A stretch of DNA of 5,456 nt from an uncultured Clostridia bacterium (GTDB taxonomy: Bacteria > Bacillota_A > Clostridia > Oscillospirales > Oscillospiraceae). The position numbers and the translations under genes are program-made. Location of the stretch: the NCBI GenBank assembly GCA_947307505.1, contig CAMZJG010000086.1:1-5456 (forward strand), written 5' to 3'. Each line of letters opens with the position of its first letter. Position 1 is the first letter of the stretch. A model generated the notes under the pieces. That model searched no databases and was not told the origin of the DNA. It saw only the letters and a program-made list of their open reading frames with translations. This document shows, piece by piece, positions 3,274 through 5,456 of the stretch.

Positions 3274-5456
3274 ATGAAGAAAAGCATGCGCGGTCTGTCC
3301 CTGGTCCTGGTGCTGGTCCTGGTGCTGACCCTCGCCCTCCCGGCCATGGCCGCGGAAGAAGAAGCGGCGGAAGGTCCGCTGACCCGGGGCGAATTCCTCC
3401 AGGCCTTCTTCCAGTCCATCGAAACCGAAGAGATGGAACCGAAGCAGGCCTACTATGAAGACGTACCCATGAGCGGCGATCTGGCTCTGGCAGTCCGCTG
3501 GGCTGTGCAGCAGGGCGTCGTCAACGGCTATGGCAACGGCAAGTTCGGCCCTGACGATCCCATCACCCGGGAGCAGCTGGCCGCCATGATCTACCGCTAC
3601 GCCCAGACCCTGGGCAAGGGCTACCAGGACGCCTGGATGTTCAATCTGGACTATCCCGACGCCGCTGAGATCTCCCCCTGGGCGGACGAAGCCATGCACT
3701 ATGTGGTGATGAACGGCATCCTCGCCGGCAGCGAGGAAGGCCTCTTCCCCAAGGGCGCCGTTTCCGCCGAGGAGCTGCCCGCCATCCTGGAACAGTTCCA
3801 GAAGGCCGTGATCGGCACCGATGCCGACCTGGTCCTCACCAACGCCGGTCTGACCTTCACCGTCCCCGGAGATACCGCGGACCTGCTGGTGGCCGAAGCC
3901 CCCGAGAATGCCGAGGACGGCACCCTGTTCTCCTTCTCCGAGAAGGCCTCCGTGGAGGCTGCCAAGGCCCTGGGGGAGGAAGACACCGGCGCCGGCTGGC
4001 TCTTCGACATCCGCAAGGTGAGTTGGGAAGAGCTGCAGGAGCTGCTCTGCGCCGATATGTCCGGCGTGGACGTTTTTGCCAAGGACGCCGAGGGCGGCTA
4101 TTACCTGAAGTATCATCCCACCGACGTCCGTCTCGTCCGGGAAGGCGATCCCACCGAGGAAGATTGGGCTGCCTGGAGCAGCGTTTGCGAATGGGCCGGC
4201 GTGGCTCCCCGCTTCTTCGCTGAGGAAAACGGTCTGGAGCCCTTCACCCGGGGCAACAGCGAGCTGGAGATCTATCTGAACCAGATCCTGGCCGGGAAGC
4301 TGACCAACTACACCTTCAGCTGCCTGAATCCCTTTGATCCCCTGGAGCCCGGTGAAACGGATCCCGCCCCCTTCGTGGAGAAGCTGCTGGACGCCGAGAT
4401 CAGCTTCGACTACAGCGGCGAAGGCGCTCCCGACGGGGAATACGTAGTTCTGAACCTCCCCGATGAGGACGTCCGCATCGACTTCTTCTTCCTGGAAGGC
4501 AAGCAGAATTATATCCGCATGGTCGCCGACCGCGGGGAATCCACCATCGAAAATATCTACATTGCGGCTTTCGCCGATGAAGAGACCACCGCCAACGGCG
4601 TGGCCTACGACTGGTACAAGACCGTCGCCAAGGCGCAGGGCTACAGCGTGGAGGACGATCAGGTCCTCAGCGTCGACGGTCTGACCCTCACCATCCCCGC
4701 CGACAAGGCCGATCTGCTGATCGCCGACACCCTCACCGGTTCCGATACCGGCGCCCTGTTCACCGTCTCCGAGAAGGCCTCCGTGGAGGCTGCCGAAGCC
4801 AAAAACGGCGAAGCCAACGGCGCCGGCTGGCTCTTCGACATCTGCAAAATCAGCGAGGAAGAGCTGCAGGAGCTGCTCTGCAACGATATGTCCGGCATGG
4901 ATCCCTTCGCCAAGGACGCGGAGGGCAACTGCTACCTGCTGGCCCATCCCACGGACGTGCGTCTCGAGCGGGAGGGCGACATCACCGAAGAAGACCAGGC
5001 AGCCTGGAGCGCTCTGTGCGAGTGGGCCGACAGCATCCCCGAGGCCTTCATCGAGGAGAACGGCCTGGAGCCCCTCCATGCGGGCAACACGGATCTGGAG
5101 ATCTACCTGAACCGGATCCTCTGCGGTCTGGAGACCTTTGAAGTCAGAGCCAACGACTACAATCCCATGGATCCCGCCGCGGCGGATCCCGCTCCCTTTG
5201 TGAAGCAGCTGCTGGCCGGCACCTACGCCTATACCGACGGCGAAGCGCCCGACGGGCAGTACATCGTCCTGGCTCTTCCTGAGCTCGGCGTCCGCTTCGA
5301 CTTCTTCTTTGCCCCGGAAGGGCAGAACCTCGTCCGCCAGGTCATGACCTATGAGGACGGCGAGTATGAAGTTCTGTTCAAGGCGGAGTTCCCGGACGAG
5401 ACCACCGCCAACGGCATCATGGAAGCCTGGTGCATCGCCCTGTCCGAAGCCAAAAC
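3274..5456 (+). CDS. Secreted SLH-domain surface protein with tandem ectodomain of unknown function (3' truncated)
   Basis: Open from ATG to the window end: 727 codons and 2 nt, no stop. Residues 1-26 are a signal peptide: MKK plus Arg, a Leu/Val core, and cleavage after AMA (24-26). SLH modules follow: a half module starting LTRGE (36-40), a full one at about 60-112 with WAVQQGVVNGYGNGKFGP and ITREQ (97-101), and a third at about 127-176 with WADEAMHYVVMNGILAG but VSAEE (163-167) in place of the usual TRxE. SLH modules bind pyruvylated secondary cell wall polymer and hold proteins on the surface. From residue 184 two copies of a unit of about 277 residues follow (184-460, 461-727+). They are acidic and share SEKASVEAA, GAGWLFDI, EELQELLC, HPTDVR, LEIYLN and TTANG. 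I do not recognise a function for this unit; I recall similar segments in SLH or hypothetical proteins of Oscillospiraceae. More units could follow beyond the edge. It is divergent from the operon on its left. Confidence 0.9.
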   Translation, partial: MKKSMRGLSLVLVLVLVLTLALPAMAAEEEAAEGPLTRGEFLQAFFQSIETEEMEPKQAYYEDVPMSGDLALAVRWAVQQGVVNGYGNGKFGPDDPITREQLAAMIYRYAQTLGKGYQDAWMFNLDYPDAAEISPWADEAMHYVVMNGILAGSEEGLFPKGAVSAEELPAILEQFQKAVIGTDADLVLTNAGLTFTVPGDTADLLVAEAPENAEDGTLFSFSEKASVEAAKALGEEDTGAGWLFDIRKVSWEELQELLCADMSGVDVFAKDAEGGYYLKYHPTDVRLVREGDPTEEDWAAWSSVCEWAGVAPRFFAEENGLEPFTRGNSELEIYLNQILAGKLTNYTFSCLNPFDPLEPGETDPAPFVEKLLDAEISFDYSGEGAPDGEYVVLNLPDEDVRIDFFFLEGKQNYIRMVADRGESTIENIYIAAFADEETTANGVAYDWYKTVAKAQGYSVEDDQVLSVDGLTLTIPADKADLLIADTLTGSDTGALFTVSEKASVEAAEAKNGEANGAGWLFDICKISEEELQELLCNDMSGMDPFAKDAEGNCYLLAHPTDVRLEREGDITEEDQAAWSALCEWADSIPEAFIEENGLEPLHAGNTDLEIYLNRILCGLETFEVRANDYNPMDPAAADPAPFVKQLLAGTYAYTDGEAPDGQYIVLALPELGVRFDFFFAPEGQNLVRQVMTYEDGEYEVLFKAEFPDETTANGIMEAWCIALSEAK
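3301..3327 (+). repeat. 12-bp tandem repeat in the signal peptide core
   Basis: The 12-mer CTGGTCCTGGTG occurs twice and is followed by CTG, about 2.25 copies in perfect tandem. It encodes alternating Leu-Val in the hydrophobic core of the SLH protein signal peptide. Copy changes by slippage would keep frame and alter core length by four residues. Confidence 0.7.
3823..4653 (+). repeat. Ectodomain repeat unit A (831 bp) of the SLH protein
   Basis: Codes for residues 184-460. It aligns with unit B at a constant offset of 831 bp (277 residues) without gaps over the first 158 residues, of which I count 103 identical (65%). After that the offset shrinks to 275, 273 and 272 residues, meaning small deletions in unit B in a more diverged last third. 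Cys259 and Cys305 are kept in unit B as Cys536 and Cys582. Confidence 0.88.
4654..5456 (+). repeat. Ectodomain repeat unit B of the SLH protein, cut by the window edge
   Basis: Codes for residues 461-727 and continues past the edge. Exact DNA blocks shared with unit A include a 29-bp run (3935-3963 and 4766-4794), a 24-bp run (3988-4011 and 4819-4842) and a 24-bp run (4027-4050 and 4858-4881), all offset by 831 bp. Such blocks point to a fairly recent duplication or gene conversion. Confidence 0.88.

Noticed and set aside
3142..5079. A 645-codon open frame on the minus strand
   Set aside because: It is the mirror of the SLH protein frame. Its product is Gly/Val/Leu-rich without domain sense and shows the same duplication backwards. 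The plus strand has a promoter, ribosome site, signal peptide and SLH motifs.

Overview
The window looks like chromosomal DNA of a GC-rich, Gram-positive gut-type Clostridia (Oscillospiraceae-like). This is inferred from the strong C/G third-position bias, GGAGG-type ribosome binding sites, an S-layer-homology (SLH) surface protein, a WYL/YafY-type regulator, and an HD protein and permease that resemble families I know from that group. No marker gene fixes the genus. Both ends are cut: the left end lies in a GC-rich intergenic stretch and the right end lies inside a repetitive gene.

Left part (about 100-3076), minus strand, read from right to left. A predicted extended -10 promoter (3048-3076) drives three genes in one direction: a small RelA/SpoT-like HD-domain protein (2982-2539), a WYL-domain transcription regulator (2519-1494, 19 nt later) and an ArsB/NhaD-type membrane permease (1430-162, 63 nt later). 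The run closes with a convincing Rho-independent terminator (101-136). They probably form one operon in which the regulator responds to some ligand and the permease exports or imports an anion; the substrate cannot be read from sequence. The HD protein has lost the His of its HD pair (it reads QD), so it is probably not a normal metal-dependent hydrolase. A 44-bp dyad (3020-3063; 17 of 22 base pairs symmetric) is centred on the predicted start point of this operon and looks like an operator.

Right part (3151-5456), plus strand, divergent. A near-consensus promoter (TAGACA, 17 nt, TGtTATAAT) makes a leader of about 88 nt holding two hairpins. It precedes a secreted SLH protein starting at 3274 and still open at the window end (727 codons and 2 nt). 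After a signal peptide and about two and a half SLH modules, the protein carries two tandem copies of a unit of about 277 residues, roughly 65% identical over the first 158 residues by hand count. I cannot assign this unit to a named function. This coding region has no stop codon inside the window and can be missed by ORF callers that require one, while a long open frame on the opposite strand is only its shadow.

The most noteworthy points are the duplicated ectodomain of unknown function, the large operator-like dyad, and the HD-to-QD change. I see no tRNA, rRNA, CRISPR array, insertion sequence or known defence system.
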